64,000 nt of DNA from Hemerocallis citrina (taxonomy: Eukaryota > Streptophyta > Magnoliopsida > Asparagales > Asphodelaceae): positions 30,650,289 through 30,714,288 of the forward strand of contig CM030365.1 in the NCBI GenBank assembly GCA_017893485.1. Reading direction: 5' to 3'. Below the pieces are notes generated by a model. That model worked only from the letters and a program-made list of their open reading frames with translations. It did not search any database and had not been told where the DNA came from. This document shows, one piece after another, positions 22,059 through 33,902 of this stretch. The translations under genes and the position numbers were made by a program. Position 1 is the stretch's first letter; every line of letters starts with the position of its first letter.

Positions 22059-25000
22059 ATGCCGCCTCGCAAAGTTAGATCTAGGGGCTCCAACCGAGCG
22101 CCCAACCCTGACCAGCAAGAAGTCCATCCTGATCCCGCTCAGCAACAAGGGCAACTCCCTCCTACCATGGAAGAGCCGCTTCAACAGAACCCCCCTCCTG
22201 ATCCAAAGGGTCCTAACCCTCAGAAACAGCCTCTTCACCAAGAGAACCTCTCCATCCACAACGCCTCCAGTGCCTCCATGGCCTCCCATCATCCCCGAGC
22301 CTCTGGTCGCCACGATGCCCATCCCAAACGCCCGGAGGATAAGGACCTTCGTCGCCATCTGGACGAAAAGCGGGCTCGGGGAGAAGCCTCCCGCCAAGAG
22401 CGATCCCCCCGACACCGGGGACACAGGGGGTCCCCCGCCCGAAGAGGGAGAAAAGACTCCCCCGATCACTACCGAAGGAGGCACTCTCCGGCAGGTCGGC
22501 AGCAGCATCGGGACAATGAGGCACCCATCACCCGTGCCGAGTTCCAGCAATTCCAAGCAATGGTACAACAGGCCCTCAATCTCCGTCAGAATCCCAATGA
22601 GCCGAGGGCCCCCTCCCCACCTCCGGTCCGGAGCCCTCGCCAACGTTCCCCTTCTCCTCGACCCGCTCCTACCAATTCCAGACGCACCCCAAGTCCTCGT
22701 CGTTCCCGAAGCTACTGTCGCCGCAGCCCTCGCTCCCCATCATACGAAGACGAGTCCCGTGGCTCGGCAGATCACCGCCGGAGAGATGACACCATGAACC
22801 GCCGCCTGAACGAGGTGGAAAAACTCTTGGGACAGATAAACCGAGAAGAAGAACTCAGGGGGAGGACCCTCCGTCCTAGCCGACCCCCGTTCTCCCGGAC
22901 CATAGTGGATACTCCTGTTCCCTTTGGTTTCAAACCTCCCCAGTTCGAGAACTACACTGGGGAGACCGATCCAGTTGACCACATCGAAGGCTTTAAGACT
23001 TTGATGCTCCTCCATCAAGCGTCCGATGCCCTCCTCTGCAAAACATTCCCTGCAACTCTGAAAGGCCCGGCTCGAGAATGGTACTCTCGTCTTGCCCCGG
23101 CGTCAATATTCTCCTTCGAACAGTTCGAGACCCTGTTCATCACCCATTTCGTCAGCAGCCGAAGGACCGAGAAAACCAGCATCTCACTATTGCACCTCCG
23201 TCAGCAAAAGGGGGAAAAACTGAGGGACTACGTGAAGAGATTCACAGCCGAAGCTAGAACTATTGCCTCCCTCGACCAATCGGTCGCTACCGCAGCATTC
23301 CAATCCAACATTCTCAATTCCAACCTCCGCTCCTCCCTTGCCAAGAAACCCCCACATGACTTTTCCGACCTTCTTCTTCGCACCGAAAAGTACATTCGGG
23401 CCGAAGAGGCCGAGCGACCCCCCAACTGGGAAGCGCCCGCCTCCGGGCTCAAAAGGAAGGGGGCAGAAGAAGAAGGAGCCAAGAAGCTCCAGAAGGATAA
23501 TGCCGGCCAGCGCCGACCTCCCCCTAGATTTGAGAAGTTCACTCCCCTCAACGCTAACCTCTCGGCCATCTTCATGGAGGTCGAAAAAGACGGGGTCTTG
23601 CCTCCAGCTCCCAAAATGAATACTCCCGCCAAGAGAAGAGATAAAGAGAAATGGTGCCGTTATCACCGGGACCACGGGCATGACACCAACGACTGCCGTG
23701 CTCTGAGGAACGAGATCGAAGCCCTTATCCAGAGGGGACAGCTGACGAAGTTTGTAAAAAAGGACCGAGCCGAGCCCCCTCTCCCGCCTCGGGGGGCTAA
23801 CAAGCGTCCGGAAAGAGAAGAGACGCCAGACTTCGAGGAAGAGCGAGTCCTCCACCTCATCCATGGGGGTCCGATGGGAGGCTTCTCGAACTCCTCCCGA
23901 AAAGCATTTATCAGAGAGGTCAATTCAGTCCGAACCACGCCTCCTCCCAAGGGCCTCGGAGTGCCAGTTACCTTCTCCGACGAAGATCTCGAGGGAGTCC
24001 GTATCCCGCATTGTGACGCCCTCGTCATCAGCCTCCACATGGCAAATTTCAAAGTGGAGAGGATCTTAGTCGACAACGGCAGCTCCGTCAACATCCTATT
24101 CCTCTCCGCTTTCAAAGGCCTAAAGCTCTCCAGAGACAGACTCAAACCCGCCGGTTATACTCTCCATGGGTTCACGGGGGTTCCGGTAACTATAGAAGGG
24201 GTGATCACCCTCGATGTAACTGCCGGACAAACCCCTACCACCAGAACGGAGCCAATGGACTTCATGGTAGTGGATGTTCCCGCTGCCTACAACGTCATTT
24301 TGGGCAGGCCCGGCCTCGCGGCTCTGGAAGCGGTTCCCTCGGCATATCATCTGAAGATGAAATTTCCCACCCGATCCGGGGTCGGAGAAGTAAGGGGAAA
24401 TCAGGAGCAGGCCCGGAAATGCTACATGACTTCGACCCTTGGGCCCGTCCTCTCTTTAGAGACCCTGGAAATTCCCCAAGATTCCACAAGACCGACCTCC
24501 GAGCCAGCGGACGAATTGGAGGAGGTGCTCTTCTCCGAACAAGAGCCGACCCGCAAGTTCTTCGTAAGCAAGGCCCTCCCGTCCGCCCTATACTCAGATA
24601 TTGTGGAATGCATCCGAGACAATCAAGACCTCTTCGCATGGTCCGCGGCTGACATGCCTGGTATCTCCGAAGAGCTCTTAGTCCACCACTTGAGTGTTGA
24701 TCCGGGGTCCAAACCGGTTCAGCAGAAGAGGCGTAAGTTTGCCCCCGAGCGACAGCTCGCTATTAAAGAAGAGGTAGATAAATTGCTGAAGGCCCGATTC
24801 ATACAGGAGGTAAACTACCCTGAATGGTTATCGAACGTAGTAATGGTGAAGAAGACCAACGGAACATGGAGAATTTGCATTGATTTCACCGACCTCAACA
24901 AAGCCTGTCCCAAAGATCCCTTCCCTCTACCGAGCATCGACACTCTGATTGACGCAACCTCGGGACATGAGCTTCTAAGCTTCATGGACGCTTTCTCGGG

Positions 25001-25418
25001 TTACAATCAGATAAGGATGTTCCCGCCAGATATCCCAAAGACGTCTTTTGTAACCGACCAAGGCCTTTATTGCTACAGGGTCATGCCATTCGGCCTAAAG
25101 AACGCGGGGGCAACATACCAGCGCCTCGTCAATAAAGTTTTTCAGGCTCAGATCGGCAGAAACATGGAAGTGTATGTCGATGACATGCTGGTGAAAAGCA
25201 TCCGAGGTGCTGATCATGTGACCGACCTCCAAGAAGCATTTGATGTTTTAAGAAGGAACAACATGAGACTCAACCCGAACAAATGTGCGTTCGGCGTCTC
25301 ATCAGGCAAGTTCCTCGGCTTTATGGTTAGCCAACGAGGAATAGAGGCGAATCCGGAGAAGATCAAGGCCATACTGGACATGGCCCCCCTAGAAATGTCA
25401 AAGAAGTTCAGAGGCTGA
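22059..25418 (+). CDS. Tat-1 Gag-protease-reverse transcriptase polyprotein (frameshifted at end)
   Basis: Open frame of 1119 codons from the first ATG ([10 protein letters not shown]). The N-terminal about 250 residues are Arg/Pro/Ser-rich. The Gag core is at roughly residues 290-430 ([25 protein letters not shown]). A zinc-knuckle-like [14 protein letters not shown] follows near 540, then the aspartic protease with [10 protein letters not shown] near 685 and VILGRPGL, then RT with [38 protein letters not shown] and catalytic YVDDMLVKS near 1045. The frame ends by a single-base deletion in a C run (six C at 25383-25389) within the RT thumb/connection; the following 800 codons continue one frame over. 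Otherwise intact, as expected for a recent insertion. Confidence 0.93.
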   Translation: MPPRKVRSRGSNRAPNPDQQEVHPDPAQQQGQLPPTMEEPLQQNPPPDPKGPNPQKQPLHQENLSIHNASSASMASHHPRASGRHDAHPKRPEDKDLRRHLDEKRARGEASRQERSPRHRGHRGSPARRGRKDSPDHYRRRHSPAGRQQHRDNEAPITRAEFQQFQAMVQQALNLRQNPNEPRAPSPPPVRSPRQRSPSPRPAPTNSRRTPSPRRSRSYCRRSPRSPSYEDESRGSADHRRRDDTMNRRLNEVEKLLGQINREEELRGRTLRPSRPPFSRTIVDTPVPFGFKPPQFENYTGETDPVDHIEGFKTLMLLHQASDALLCKTFPATLKGPAREWYSRLAPASIFSFEQFETLFITHFVSSRRTEKTSISLLHLRQQKGEKLRDYVKRFTAEARTIASLDQSVATAAFQSNILNSNLRSSLAKKPPHDFSDLLLRTEKYIRAEEAERPPNWEAPASGLKRKGAEEEGAKKLQKDNAGQRRPPPRFEKFTPLNANLSAIFMEVEKDGVLPPAPKMNTPAKRRDKEKWCRYHRDHGHDTNDCRALRNEIEALIQRGQLTKFVKKDRAEPPLPPRGANKRPEREETPDFEEERVLHLIHGGPMGGFSNSSRKAFIREVNSVRTTPPPKGLGVPVTFSDEDLEGVRIPHCDALVISLHMANFKVERILVDNGSSVNILFLSAFKGLKLSRDRLKPAGYTLHGFTGVPVTIEGVITLDVTAGQTPTTRTEPMDFMVVDVPAAYNVILGRPGLAALEAVPSAYHLKMKFPTRSGVGEVRGNQEQARKCYMTSTLGPVLSLETLEIPQDSTRPTSEPADELEEVLFSEQEPTRKFFVSKALPSALYSDIVECIRDNQDLFAWSAADMPGISEELLVHHLSVDPGSKPVQQKRRKFAPERQLAIKEEVDKLLKARFIQEVNYPEWLSNVVMVKKTNGTWRICIDFTDLNKACPKDPFPLPSIDTLIDATSGHELLSFMDAFSGYNQIRMFPPDIPKTSFVTDQGLYCYRVMPFGLKNAGATYQRLVNKVFQAQIGRNMEVYVDDMLVKSIRGADHVTDLQEAFDVLRRNNMRLNPNKCAFGVSSGKFLGFMVSQRGIEANPEKIKAILDMAPLEMSKKFRG

Positions 25419-27799
25419 CTGGTCGCTTAGCCGCCATAGGGCGCTTCCTGTCGAAGTCCGGGGAGAAGTGCCTCCCGTTCTTCAAAGCCCTCAGGGGGGC
25501 TAAAGGATTCGAGTGGGGGCAGCAGCAACAAGACTCCTTTGACCAGCTTAAAGCCTACCTCGTCAATCCCCCTCTCCTTAGCAAACCAGTACCCGGCGAA
25601 CCGCTCTACCTCTACCTCGCGGCTTCCGAGCAGACGCTCAGTGCGGTCTTAGTCAGAGAAGAAGAAAGGGCTCAGAAGCCCATATACTACGTCAGCAAGG
25701 TGCTCCGGGATGCCGAACTTCGGTACCCGAAAATTGAGAAAATGGCGTATGCCCTGGTAATGGCCGGAAGAAAACTTAGACCCTACTTTCAGTCTCATTC
25801 GGTGGTCGTCCTTACCGACCAGCCACTGAAACAGATTCTTCACAAACCCGAGACTTCTGGTCGCCTCATGAAGTGGTCGATCGAGCTGAGCCAGCACGAT
25901 ATAACTTATCAGCCTCAGACTGCAATCAAGGCGCAGGCACTGGCCGAATTCATAGTTGAGACTACAATCCCCGAGTCTGGCCAAGCAGCAAAGGGACCCC
26001 CTGTCTGGTCGGTCTATGTTGACGGGTCCTCTTGTAATGAGGGTAGCGGGGCAGGAGTCATCCTGGCAGGACCAGATGGCTTCGTCCTCCAATACTCACT
26101 CCGGATAAATTTCAAAGCCTCGAACAACGATGCCGAATATGAAGCACTAATAGCCGGGCTTCGAATGGCCCGAAATGCTGGAGCACGTCGGCTACGGATT
26201 TTCAGCGACTCCCAGTTGATTGTTAACCAGGTCCTCGGCGAGTATGAAGCCCGCGACGATAGAATGGCTAAATACTTGTCCAAAGTAAAGAGCCTCATGG
26301 CGCTGTTCGACGAGGCTCTCATCCAAAGGATCCCTCGAGAAGAAAATGCTCAGGCCGACGCCTTATCCAAGTTAGCCTCCTCCTCCCTTCAAGGTCTGGA
26401 ACAGACCGTTTTGATAGAAGTCCTCCTAAAGCCGAGCATAGAGGACGAAGCGCCAGACTCCGTTGAAGCATTGCCCGTCCTCCTCGAAGACAACTGGATG
26501 AAACCCATTGTCGAATTCCTGAGGAACGGACTCCTCCCTGAAGATCCGAGGGAAGCACGAAGAATTAGGGCCCGAGCCGAGCGTTTTACTTTACTCGAAG
26601 GCATCTTATACAAACGCTCCTTCACCCAAGCGGATGGTCGACCGTATCTAAGGTGCCTCTCCCCCGAGCAAGCCGACTACGCCCTACAAGAGCTCCATGA
26701 GGGGATCGGCGGAGCCCATTCTGGATCCAGGGCTCTGGCACGCAAGGTATTGAACTATGGGTATTACTGGCCCACTCTCCTACGGGACGCCGAACGACAC
26801 GTTCGGCAGTGCAGCTCCTGCCAAAAGTATGCAGACATCCGACGTCTTCCGCAGGCACCGCTGACCTCCCTATCAAGTCCCGTTCCCTTCGCTATGTGGG
26901 GGATGGACTCACTGGGACCATTCCCTCCAGCCCCCGGACAGCTAAAGTTCCTAGTCGTGGCAGTTGACTATTTCTCTAAGTGGATAGAAGCCGAACCCCT
27001 GGCTACGATCACCGAACATAGGGTCGTTCAGTTCTTCTGGAAGAATGTGATTTGCCGGTTCGGCGTTCCCCGAGTCATAGTCACAGATAACGGGACACAG
27101 TTTACTGGAGCCGCCTTCCGAGCCTTGTGTGAAGACCTTTCCATACAACACCGATTCTCCTCCGTCTCCCATCCCCAGTCGAACGGCCAAGCTGAGAATG
27201 CCAACCGACAGATTCTTGCAGGAATCAAGAAGAGGTTAGACAAGTGTTCCAAGGGACTATGGGTCGATCAGCTGCCGAACGTACTCTGGAATCACCGCAC
27301 CACCAAGCGGACCCCAACAGGCGAGAGCCCATTTAATCTCACCTATGGGGCCGAAGCCATCATCCCCCTAGAAGTCGGGATACCCTCTCCTCGCCTGATC
27401 GCTTATGAAGAAGAGCAGAATGCTAGAGAACTCAGAACAAGCCTAGACCTGATAGACGAAATCCGAGAGAGAGCTGCCATACGCCAGCAAGCTTACCGAA
27501 GAAGGATCGAGCTGGCATACAACAAAAGAGTCCACCCAACGGACCTCAAAGAAGGGGATTTAGTCCTTCGGAAGTTGGCCATATCATTCCCCGGGCAGAA
27601 AAGCAAGCTGGCCCCGAACTGGGAGGGACCGTACAAGATCTCGAAAGTAATCCGCCCCGGTACCTACAAGCTAGAGGATCTCGAAGGCAGAGAAATTCCT
27701 CGGACTTGGAACGCCGACCATCTTTTGAAATACCAGGAGAAGGCAACTACGTCTCTCCAAGTAACTCGAGATGCCGAACCGTTCCCCTCCTTTCTCTAG
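25391..27799 (+). CDS. Tat-1 RNase H, archaeal-type RNase H and integrase
   Basis: Continuous open frame after the frameshift. It holds the end of RT ([12 protein letters not shown]), a degenerate first RNase H ([19 protein letters not shown]), a second archaeal-type RNase HI ([14 protein letters not shown] with Asp, EYEALIAGL with Glu, [10 protein letters not shown] with Asp, ADALSKLAS), and integrase. The integrase has an H-H-C-C finger (CSSCQKYAD), Asp in MDSLGPFPP, Asp in VTDNGTQF, Glu in GQAENANRQ, and a C-terminal GPYKI domain. The stop is TAG at 27797-27799. The two RNase H domains in a row define the Tat lineage. Expression now depends on bypassing the missing base upstream, so this copy is probably inactive without help. 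Confidence 0.93.
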   Translation, partial: RNVKEVQRLTGRLAAIGRFLSKSGEKCLPFFKALRGAKGFEWGQQQQDSFDQLKAYLVNPPLLSKPVPGEPLYLYLAASEQTLSAVLVREEERAQKPIYYVSKVLRDAELRYPKIEKMAYALVMAGRKLRPYFQSHSVVVLTDQPLKQILHKPETSGRLMKWSIELSQHDITYQPQTAIKAQALAEFIVETTIPESGQAAKGPPVWSVYVDGSSCNEGSGAGVILAGPDGFVLQYSLRINFKASNNDAEYEALIAGLRMARNAGARRLRIFSDSQLIVNQVLGEYEARDDRMAKYLSKVKSLMALFDEALIQRIPREENAQADALSKLASSSLQGLEQTVLIEVLLKPSIEDEAPDSVEALPVLLEDNWMKPIVEFLRNGLLPEDPREARRIRARAERFTLLEGILYKRSFTQADGRPYLRCLSPEQADYALQELHEGIGGAHSGSRALARKVLNYGYYWPTLLRDAERHVRQCSSCQKYADIRRLPQAPLTSLSSPVPFAMWGMDSLGPFPPAPGQLKFLVVAVDYFSKWIEAEPLATITEHRVVQFFWKNVICRFGVPRVIVTDNGTQFTGAAFRALCEDLSIQHRFSSVSHPQSNGQAENANRQILAGIKKRLDKCSKGLWVDQLPNVLWNHRTTKRTPTGESPFNLTYGAEAIIPLEVGIPSPRLIAYEEEQNARELRTSLDLIDEIRERAAIRQQAYRRRIELAYNKRVHPTDLKEGDLVLRKLAISFPGQKSKLAPNWEGPYKISKVIRPGTYKLEDLEGREIPRTWNADHLLKYQEKATTSLQVTRDAEPFPSFL

Positions 27800-27945
27800 T
27801 CATAGTTTGTCCTTTTTGTGCTTTCTTTTATTATTGTAATAACGGCTAGCAACTTTAGAAGCAGCCGATCGTTAGATGTTAATAAATGAAGTTTCTTCAT
27901 GTTTTCACTACTATTACATCCCTCTGCTTGTAACTCTTAAATGTC

Positions 27946-28600
27946 ACAATGGTTCCGGAGTCCAACACTTGGCTCGATTCTACTTCGCGAGCTCGCTCCT
28001 AAGCGAGCTAGAAGTAGCTCGCCATTCGAAAATGCTCCCACAGCCGTTGAATGGTACGGAGTCCAACACTTGGTTCGACCCTACTCCGCAAGCTCGCTCC
28101 TAAGCGAGCTAGGAGTAGCTCGCCATTCGAAATTGCTCCTACACCCCTTAAACTGACAATGGTTCCGGAGTCCAACACTTGGCTCGATTCTACTTCGCGA
28201 GCTCGCTCCTAAGCGAGCTAGAAGTAGCTCGCCATTCGAAAATGCTCCCACAGCCGTTGAATGGTACGGAGTCCAACACTTGGTTCGACCCTACTCCGCA
28301 AGCTCGCTCCTAAGCGAGCTAGGGGTAGCTCGCCATTCGAAATTGCTCCTACACCCCTTAAACTGACAATGGTTCCGGAGTTCAACACTTGGCTCGATTC
28401 TACTTCGCGAGCTCGCTCCTAAGCGAGCTAGAAGTAGCTCGCCATTCGAAAATGCTCCCACAGCCGTTGAATGGTACGGAGTCCAACACTTGGTTCGACC
28501 CTACTCCGTAAGCTCGCTCCTAAGCGAGCTAGGGGTAGCTCGCCATTCGAAATTGCTCCTACACCCCTTAAACCGACAATGGTTCCGGAGTCCGCCAAAC
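27946..28600 (+). repeat. Tat-1 3'UTR tandem array, 210-bp unit x 3, two hairpins per unit
   Basis: Units start at 27946, 28156 and 28366, with a decaying partial copy from 28576. Each unit is itself a diverged dimer of about 105 bp sharing GGAGTCCAACACTTGG. Every half-unit has a two-tier hairpin: inner AGCTCGCTCCTAAGCGAGCT (8-bp stem, 4-base loop; 27990-28009 in the first) flanked by an outer stem CTACTTC/GAAGTAG, or CTACTCC/GGAGTAG in the second half-unit. The sequence lies between the pol stop and the antisense ORFs. Confidence 0.9.
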
Positions 28601-28945
28601 GAGCTAGGGACAGCTCACCGTCCTAATAACGCTCCGACGACGTTAACCTAATCATGCAAGTGCACAACTCGGCTCGACGTTACTTCGCGACTCCACTCAT
28701 GATCGACCTAAAAGAAGCTCGCCATTCGGAGTTCGACAGTTCAGAAGTTACCCCATGACAAACAACATTCACAGCAACGAAACACGCAAGTTCGGCAATA
28801 ACTCATTTATTAATGAAACAGATGTGATACAAAGGCAAACACAAACAGGAGCACGACTCAACAAGGGTATTTACAATACCGACTCGTCACACTTAGGAAA
28901 AAAAAAAAAAAAGAAGAGAGCAAAGAACGCGTGGAACCGACCACT
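28601..28945. other. Spacer after the 210-bp array
   Basis: Decayed copies of the array motifs (GCTCGCCATTCGG near 28712), then AT-rich sequence with a poly-A run at about 28899-28914. No conserved gene is seen; it is the region just 3' of the antisense ORF that ends at 28946. Confidence 0.5.
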
Positions 28946-29860
28946 TCAGTGCTTCTTCGGAGCTGGAGCATTCCGCTTCAAGGACACTCGAGAGTGACGA
29001 CGCTTGTCCCCGGAGCGCGACCCCAAGCCGGCAAACTGGGACGTATCCTCGGCACCGCTCCTGGCAGCTACGCTGACAGACGCCCCGCTTGAGGAGATTG
29101 CCACCGAGCTCTGCGCGTCCCCCGGGCTGGGTTGGCCGATCCGCTGACGGGTCGCCATCTCATAGAAAGTGATGCCCCGCTCACTCTCAGCACGAGTGCA
29201 TGACGTGCTTCGAACGTTGATCGGCCCTGAATGTGGCTTCAGACGAGCCACTTCCGCCTCCTACTCTGAGATCCTGTCCCGCAACGAGTCGTCTTTAACG
29301 TCGACTTCGAAACGTGGGGGTATCGCGGAGTCCGGCACTCCAGATCGACTAGCGACGAGGCGCCGAAGGTGGGTGACTTCGATGCTTTTATCCACCGTCG
29401 CCCTCTTGAGCGCTTCGACTTCAGCAGTCAACTCGACTCGTTCGGTCGTCAACTTGGCCACCTCGGCCGTCAGCCCCTCGCCCTCACTCCGGAGCTTCGC
29501 CTCTACGGACTGCAGATGCTGTATCTCGGAAAGCAACTCGTCCTTCTCCGCTGTTATTTTGGACAAATTATGACGAATGCACTGAACACGAATCTCATTA
29601 CTGAAATCAGTGGGCAAGTGTTCACCTTCGGGTATGAGCTCGGCGATTCGGCTTTCCAAACGACGAATCTCGATATCACGCCGGCCAAGGACGAGCTGGA
29701 GATGCTTCCTCTCGCTCTCGGCTCGGCGCAATCCGAGCTCGACCTCATAAAGTTTCTCCCTACACCTAGCCAGACACAGCCTCGTCGCCCCTAGGCCAGC
29801 TTCGGCTTTAACCTCCTCGTCCGGGCAGGAAAGCTCGACGCCTTGGGGGATCACCATAAG
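28946..29860 (-). pseudogene. Antisense ORF 2 of Tat-1: coiled coil, one stop
   Basis: Minus-strand frame from a likely splice acceptor TTTGCAG at 29861-29867. It encodes about 200 residues of charged coiled coil (ELGLRRAESERKHLQLVL and similar heptads), then a TAG at about 29264, then about 100 Ser/Gly/Arg-rich residues ending at the TGA 28946-28948. Its C-terminal part is recognisably related to the antisense frame at 57115-57317 in Tat-2 (shared SSG.S, LGSRSG-like and LKRN.P motifs). Whether it is a separate gene or an alternative 3' exon of the gene at 30133-32253 cannot be told. Function unknown. Confidence 0.55.
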
Positions 29861-30132
29861 CTGCAAAGAAATCGGAGCAATCAGCGAAAACGTTGAGCGT
29901 GGCCGAAGCACCGCACTTGGAAAAATTTTCATCTCTAAAAACAAAGTTTGACAGTTCGGCAAAAGAGGGGGCATAAAACAGAAATTTCCGAGCACCAACA
30001 CTTGCAAAAATTTTGATTTCATTTACGTCAAAAGAAGCGGTGGCCAGTCCGCTATTAGGCATTACAAAGTTCGGTAAAAAAAAAAAGAGAAAAAGAGCAG
30101 AAACAGCCAAAAACAATAAAACGAGAGGCGGA

Positions 30133-32253
30133 TCAGTGCTCGACCTCTTTCCCCGGGCGACGAGGCGGAGTAGGGGTCGACTTCGCCGAAGGAGACGCCG
30201 CCGCCAGTGGAGTGGCCGTGACGCTCGGGACCTCGCCAGTAATCCCGGCATCGGCATCAGCGCCGTCCTCCTCCTCCTCCTCCTCTTCCCCTTCGGACTC
30301 GGGGTCGAAGCCCTCGACGTGTCCGGGGAAGAGTCGCCATCCCGAGACGTCCACCCCGGGGTACGCCTCTCGCACCCGGTCGAGGGCAGTGGCGAAGGCC
30401 TTCGCCATGTTCTGCGCGAGGTACCCCTGGGCCTTCTTCAAGGTGGCGTCCTCCACCTCCTTCACAGCCGCCGCCTGCTTCGCCTCGGCCTCGGCCAACT
30501 GATTGGCCGACCCCTCCTTCTCCCGACGCAGCTCGTCCTCCAGCCTCTTCACTTCGGCCTCGAGGTGCTGGATCCTCGCAGACCGGCCTTCATGCTCGAC
30601 TCGGAGCTTGTCGAGCTGGTTCGACATCCGAGCCTTCTCGTTCCGAGCCTGGTCGGACTCCTGCTTCAGCTCCTTCTCGAGGGCGGTCAGCCGTTCGGTG
30701 AGGTGACCGAAGTGGACGACGATCTGCAAGGGAAAGAGGAAGAACTCAGAGAGTTAGAAAAATTTTGTGATTCAAGATGAAACGAATGAAGGGAACTCGG
30801 GACTTACCGATACCGCCGAACGAGCGATCTCGATCACGTCGTCGCCCTGCCTCCCAGCGTCCATGGCGGCGCGGTCCTTCGGGGTGGCGAGATGCTTGAC
30901 AGCCTGCATACTCGCCAACGAGTTCCCGTGGAACCCATCGTGCCTCCGGACCTGCCAGTCCGGAATGTGGATCCGCTTGTGCTCCTCCGTCAGGAGCTCC
31001 TTGCCTGCTACGGTTAGCGGCGGGGTCGGCATGGCGAGCGCGGCGGCAATGGGGAAATCCCCCTCAGGAGCAGTAGCCGAAGGCCCCGCCACGGTGACGA
31101 CCGGGTCGTCAGCAACCTCCACCGCCTGGTCGGGTGCCGCAATCCTCGGCACCTTCGGAGTCGAGGGCAGCTTCGACGCGACCCTCTTCCGCTTCCTCGG
31201 CGCCTTACTGGCGAGCCCAGCCCGGAGCGCCAACACCGCTTCGTAGTCCATAGATTCTACATCAAATGAAAAAAAAAAAAATGATTAGCACAAAAGAAGA
31301 ACAGGACAACAAGTACAAAAAAAAAACTTGGCGAAAAGCCGCGTACTAGGATCTACGCGGCCGAGCCCTCCCCTGTAAAGAACGTCTTCCGTCAACTCTT
31401 TCCAGTCGTACTTCGGCCGGTCGAGAAGGGTCCGAACCGCCCCTTCCTCTTCTACTGAGAGTCTCGGCAGCGCCGTCGCCCTCTTGGTCACCCCCTCTGC
31501 CCAATTGGTGGGGATCGGCCAGGCCTCTCGACTCCGCACGACGACCCACTTCTCTCGCCAATGCTTGATAGAGTCTGGGCAGACCACGAGCCTGCCGCCG
31601 TGCCTCGGAGTCAGATAATACCGGTACTCCGACTTGTTCCCTTGGTGGAGCCGGTATATCGTCCGAAGCACGTTCAGCTGCGGTTCGATCCCCGCGGCCT
31701 GGCAATGAAGAACGAAGCCATTAATCACTCGCCACGCGTTCGGCATGAGCTGGATAGGGCAGACCCCATACCAGCTCACCACGGTAATTGCGAACGCGTG
31801 GAGAGGTAGCCGGGCGCCGGCGATAAAGGCATCAACCGGCCAGCAACACATGGTCACTGGCAGCGGCGAATTGGCCCTAACTCCGGGGCCCGGCAACATG
31901 ATTTCGTACTCCTCCGGGATGAAAAAAGCATCCCGGATCGCCGCCAACTCCTCCTCGCGAAGGATCGACGCTGCATCATCCGCCTCCGTCGTCTCCCTCG
32001 CTTCATTCTCCTCGAAGGTCCTCTCCCTCCCATGGACAATCCGCTCGGCCTGGTCCTTCGGGAGCTCCCTGACCCTATGCAGGCCCGTCAACGGACCCGG
32101 TAGCTGTCCGAACTCCCCCATCCTCTTCGGCTCCTCGACGATGGAATCCTTCCCGAACACCTTCCCCTTAGGCGGGTTCGGAGACGAGGCCTCGGCGCCT
32201 TGAAGGGAGGGCTCGGACCAAGAGACTTCATCTGAGACAGAAGCTACAGACAT
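30133..32253 (-). CDS. Antisense spliced gene of Tat-1, putative gypsy-type transposon domain
   Basis: Three exons on the minus strand: 32253-31347, 31256-30808 and 30723-30133. Introns of 90 and 84 nt have GT-AG ends (donors GTACGC and GTAAGTCC; acceptors TTGATGTAG and CCCTTGCAG). Joining them gives one open frame of 648 codons. Residues about 90-300 match the plant family called putative gypsy-type transposon domain (PF04195 type): LPLHAFAITVVSWYGVCPIQL, NAWRVINGFV and YYLTPR are typical. Exon 2 is Lys/Arg/Pro-rich and could hold a nuclear signal (RKRKRVASK). Exon 3 is a long coiled coil ending in an acidic Glu run. Antisense ORFs downstream of pol are known in Tat elements; their function is not. 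Exon borders are inferred from sequence only. Confidence 0.75.
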
Positions 32254-32660
32254 AACTTATAAATTACCTTGAAAGGAAGGAGCTGCCGAAAAACCTCGCC
32301 TGAGTCAAACGCCGGTGCCGGAAAAACTCGTCTGAGACACTAGAGAACGCCTGAACAAATGAGAGGAGAAGTGAGAAATGAGGGGGGGGGTGAGGATTTA
32401 TAGAAGGGGGGCACGCCCCACGAGGCTAATGGGCTTGTACGGCCGGCCCATCTAAACCAAGCGGCGGAGCGATCCCAATCGTCACCTCGTTAACCGCAGC
32501 GAATCATGAGATGCATTTAATGCTATCCCATCTGATGGAATCCCAGAGGTCACAGCATTTAATGGGCGTCCCATCTGTCAGGGTTGTCAGAATTGTCAGA
32601 ATTGTCAGACGTTCAAATGGCGCACAGAAGAGACAAACTCACATAAACGACAAGTCTGCA
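32254..32660. other. Spacer between antisense gene start and 59-bp array
   Basis: Likely promoter region of the antisense gene (read leftward). It contains a G run at 32382-32390 and a short triplication of CAGAATTGT-type units at about 32585-32610. No ORF of note. Confidence 0.5.
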
Positions 32661-33879
32661 CGCTCGGCAACCACTGCCGAGCATTCGTGACACCGACCCT
32701 GTTATAGGGGAAAAAGTCACGCTCGGCACCCACCGCCGAGCATTCGTGACACCGACCCTGTTATAGGGGAAAAAGTCACGCTCGGCACCCACTGCCGAGC
32801 ATTCGTGACACCGACCCTGTTATAGGGGAAAAAGTCACGCTCGGCAACCACTGCCGAGCATTCGTGACACCGACCCTGTTATAGGGGAAAAAGTCACGCT
32901 CGGCACCCACTGCCGAGCATTCGTGACACCGACCCTGTTATAGGGGAAAAAGTCACGCTCGGCACCCACTGCCGAGCATTCGTGACACCGACCCTGTTAT
33001 AGGGGAAAAAGTCACGCTCGGCACCCACTGCCGAGCATTCGTGACACCGACCCTGTTATAGGGGAAAAAGTCACGTTCGGCACCCACTGCCGAGCATTCG
33101 TGACACCGACCCTGTTATAGGGGAAAAAGTCACGCTCGGCACCCACTGCCGAGCATTCGTGACACCGACCCTGTTATAGGGAAAAAAGTCACGCTCGGCA
33201 ACCACTGCCGAGCATTCGTGACACCGACCCTGTTATAGGGGAAAAAGTCACGCTCGGCACCCACTGCCGAGCATTCGTGACACCGACCCTGTTATAGGGG
33301 AAAAAGTCACGCTCGGCACCCACTGCCGAGCATTCGTGACACTGACCCTGTTATAGGGGAAAAAGTCACGCTCGGCACCCACTGCCGAGCATTCGTGACA
33401 CCGACCCTGTTATAGGGGAAAAAGTCACGCTCGGCACCCACTGCCGAGCATTCGTGACACCGACCCTGTTATAGGGAAAAAAGTCACGCTCGGCACCCAC
33501 TGCCGAGCATTCGTGGCACCGACCCTCTTATAGGGAAAAAACCGGTTCGGCACCGCTGCCGAGCGTTCGTGGCACCGACCCTCTTATAGGGAAAAAACCG
33601 GTTCGGCACCGCTGCCGAGCGTTCGTGGCACCGACCCTGTTATAGGGAAAAAACCGGTTCGGCACCGCTGCCGAGCGTTCGTGGCACCGACCCTGTTATA
33701 GGGAAAAAACCGGTTCGGCACCGCTGCCGAGCGTTCGTGGCACCGACCCTCTTATAGGGAAAAAACCGGTTCGGCACCGCTGCCGAGCGTTCGTGGCACC
33801 GACCCTCTTATAGGGAAAAAACCGGTTCGGCACCGCTGCCGAGCGTTCGCGGCACCGACCCTCTTGTAGGGGAAAGACG
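32661..33879. repeat. Satellite-like array, 59-bp x 15 then 56-bp x 6, each with a hairpin
   Basis: Fifteen 59-bp units start at 32661 and every 59 bases to 33487, then six shorter 56-bp units from about 33544. Each 59-bp unit contains GCTCGGCACCCACTGCCGAGC, with an 8-bp perfect stem GCTCGGCA/TGCCGAGC; split here it reads GCTCGGCA, loop CCCAC, TGCCGAGC. The 56-bp units keep TTCGGCA-CCGC-TGCCGAG. The remainder is TTCGTGACACCGACCCTGTT plus ATAGGGGAAAAAG. Units are nearly identical, so amplification was recent. The array sits in the 3' region before the LTR. Confidence 0.95.
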
Positions 33880-33902
33880 AGTTCGGCGGACCGCCGAACT
33901 CG
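33878..33902. other. Perfect 12-bp inverted repeat at the array end
   Basis: CGAGTTCGGCGG, one A, CCGCCGAACTCG. It closes the 56-bp array and looks like a last diverged unit whose stem has lengthened. Confidence 0.85.

Noticed and set aside
21975..23864. Long minus-strand ORFs opposite Tat-1 gag
   Set aside because: GC-rich shadow frames of the real Gag frame; no domain and no splice or start context, unlike the antisense gene at 30133-32253.
25381..25400. Programmed ribosomal frameshift at the Tat-1 C run
   Set aside because: The site is inside the RT domain, not between gag and pol; the heptamer is not a canonical slippery sequence; Tat-2 is in frame there. A deletion is simpler.
32661..33879. 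CRISPR-like regular repeats with palindromes
   Set aside because: No unique spacers, no cas genes, eukaryotic setting; it is a head-to-tail minisatellite in a retrotransposon 3' region.
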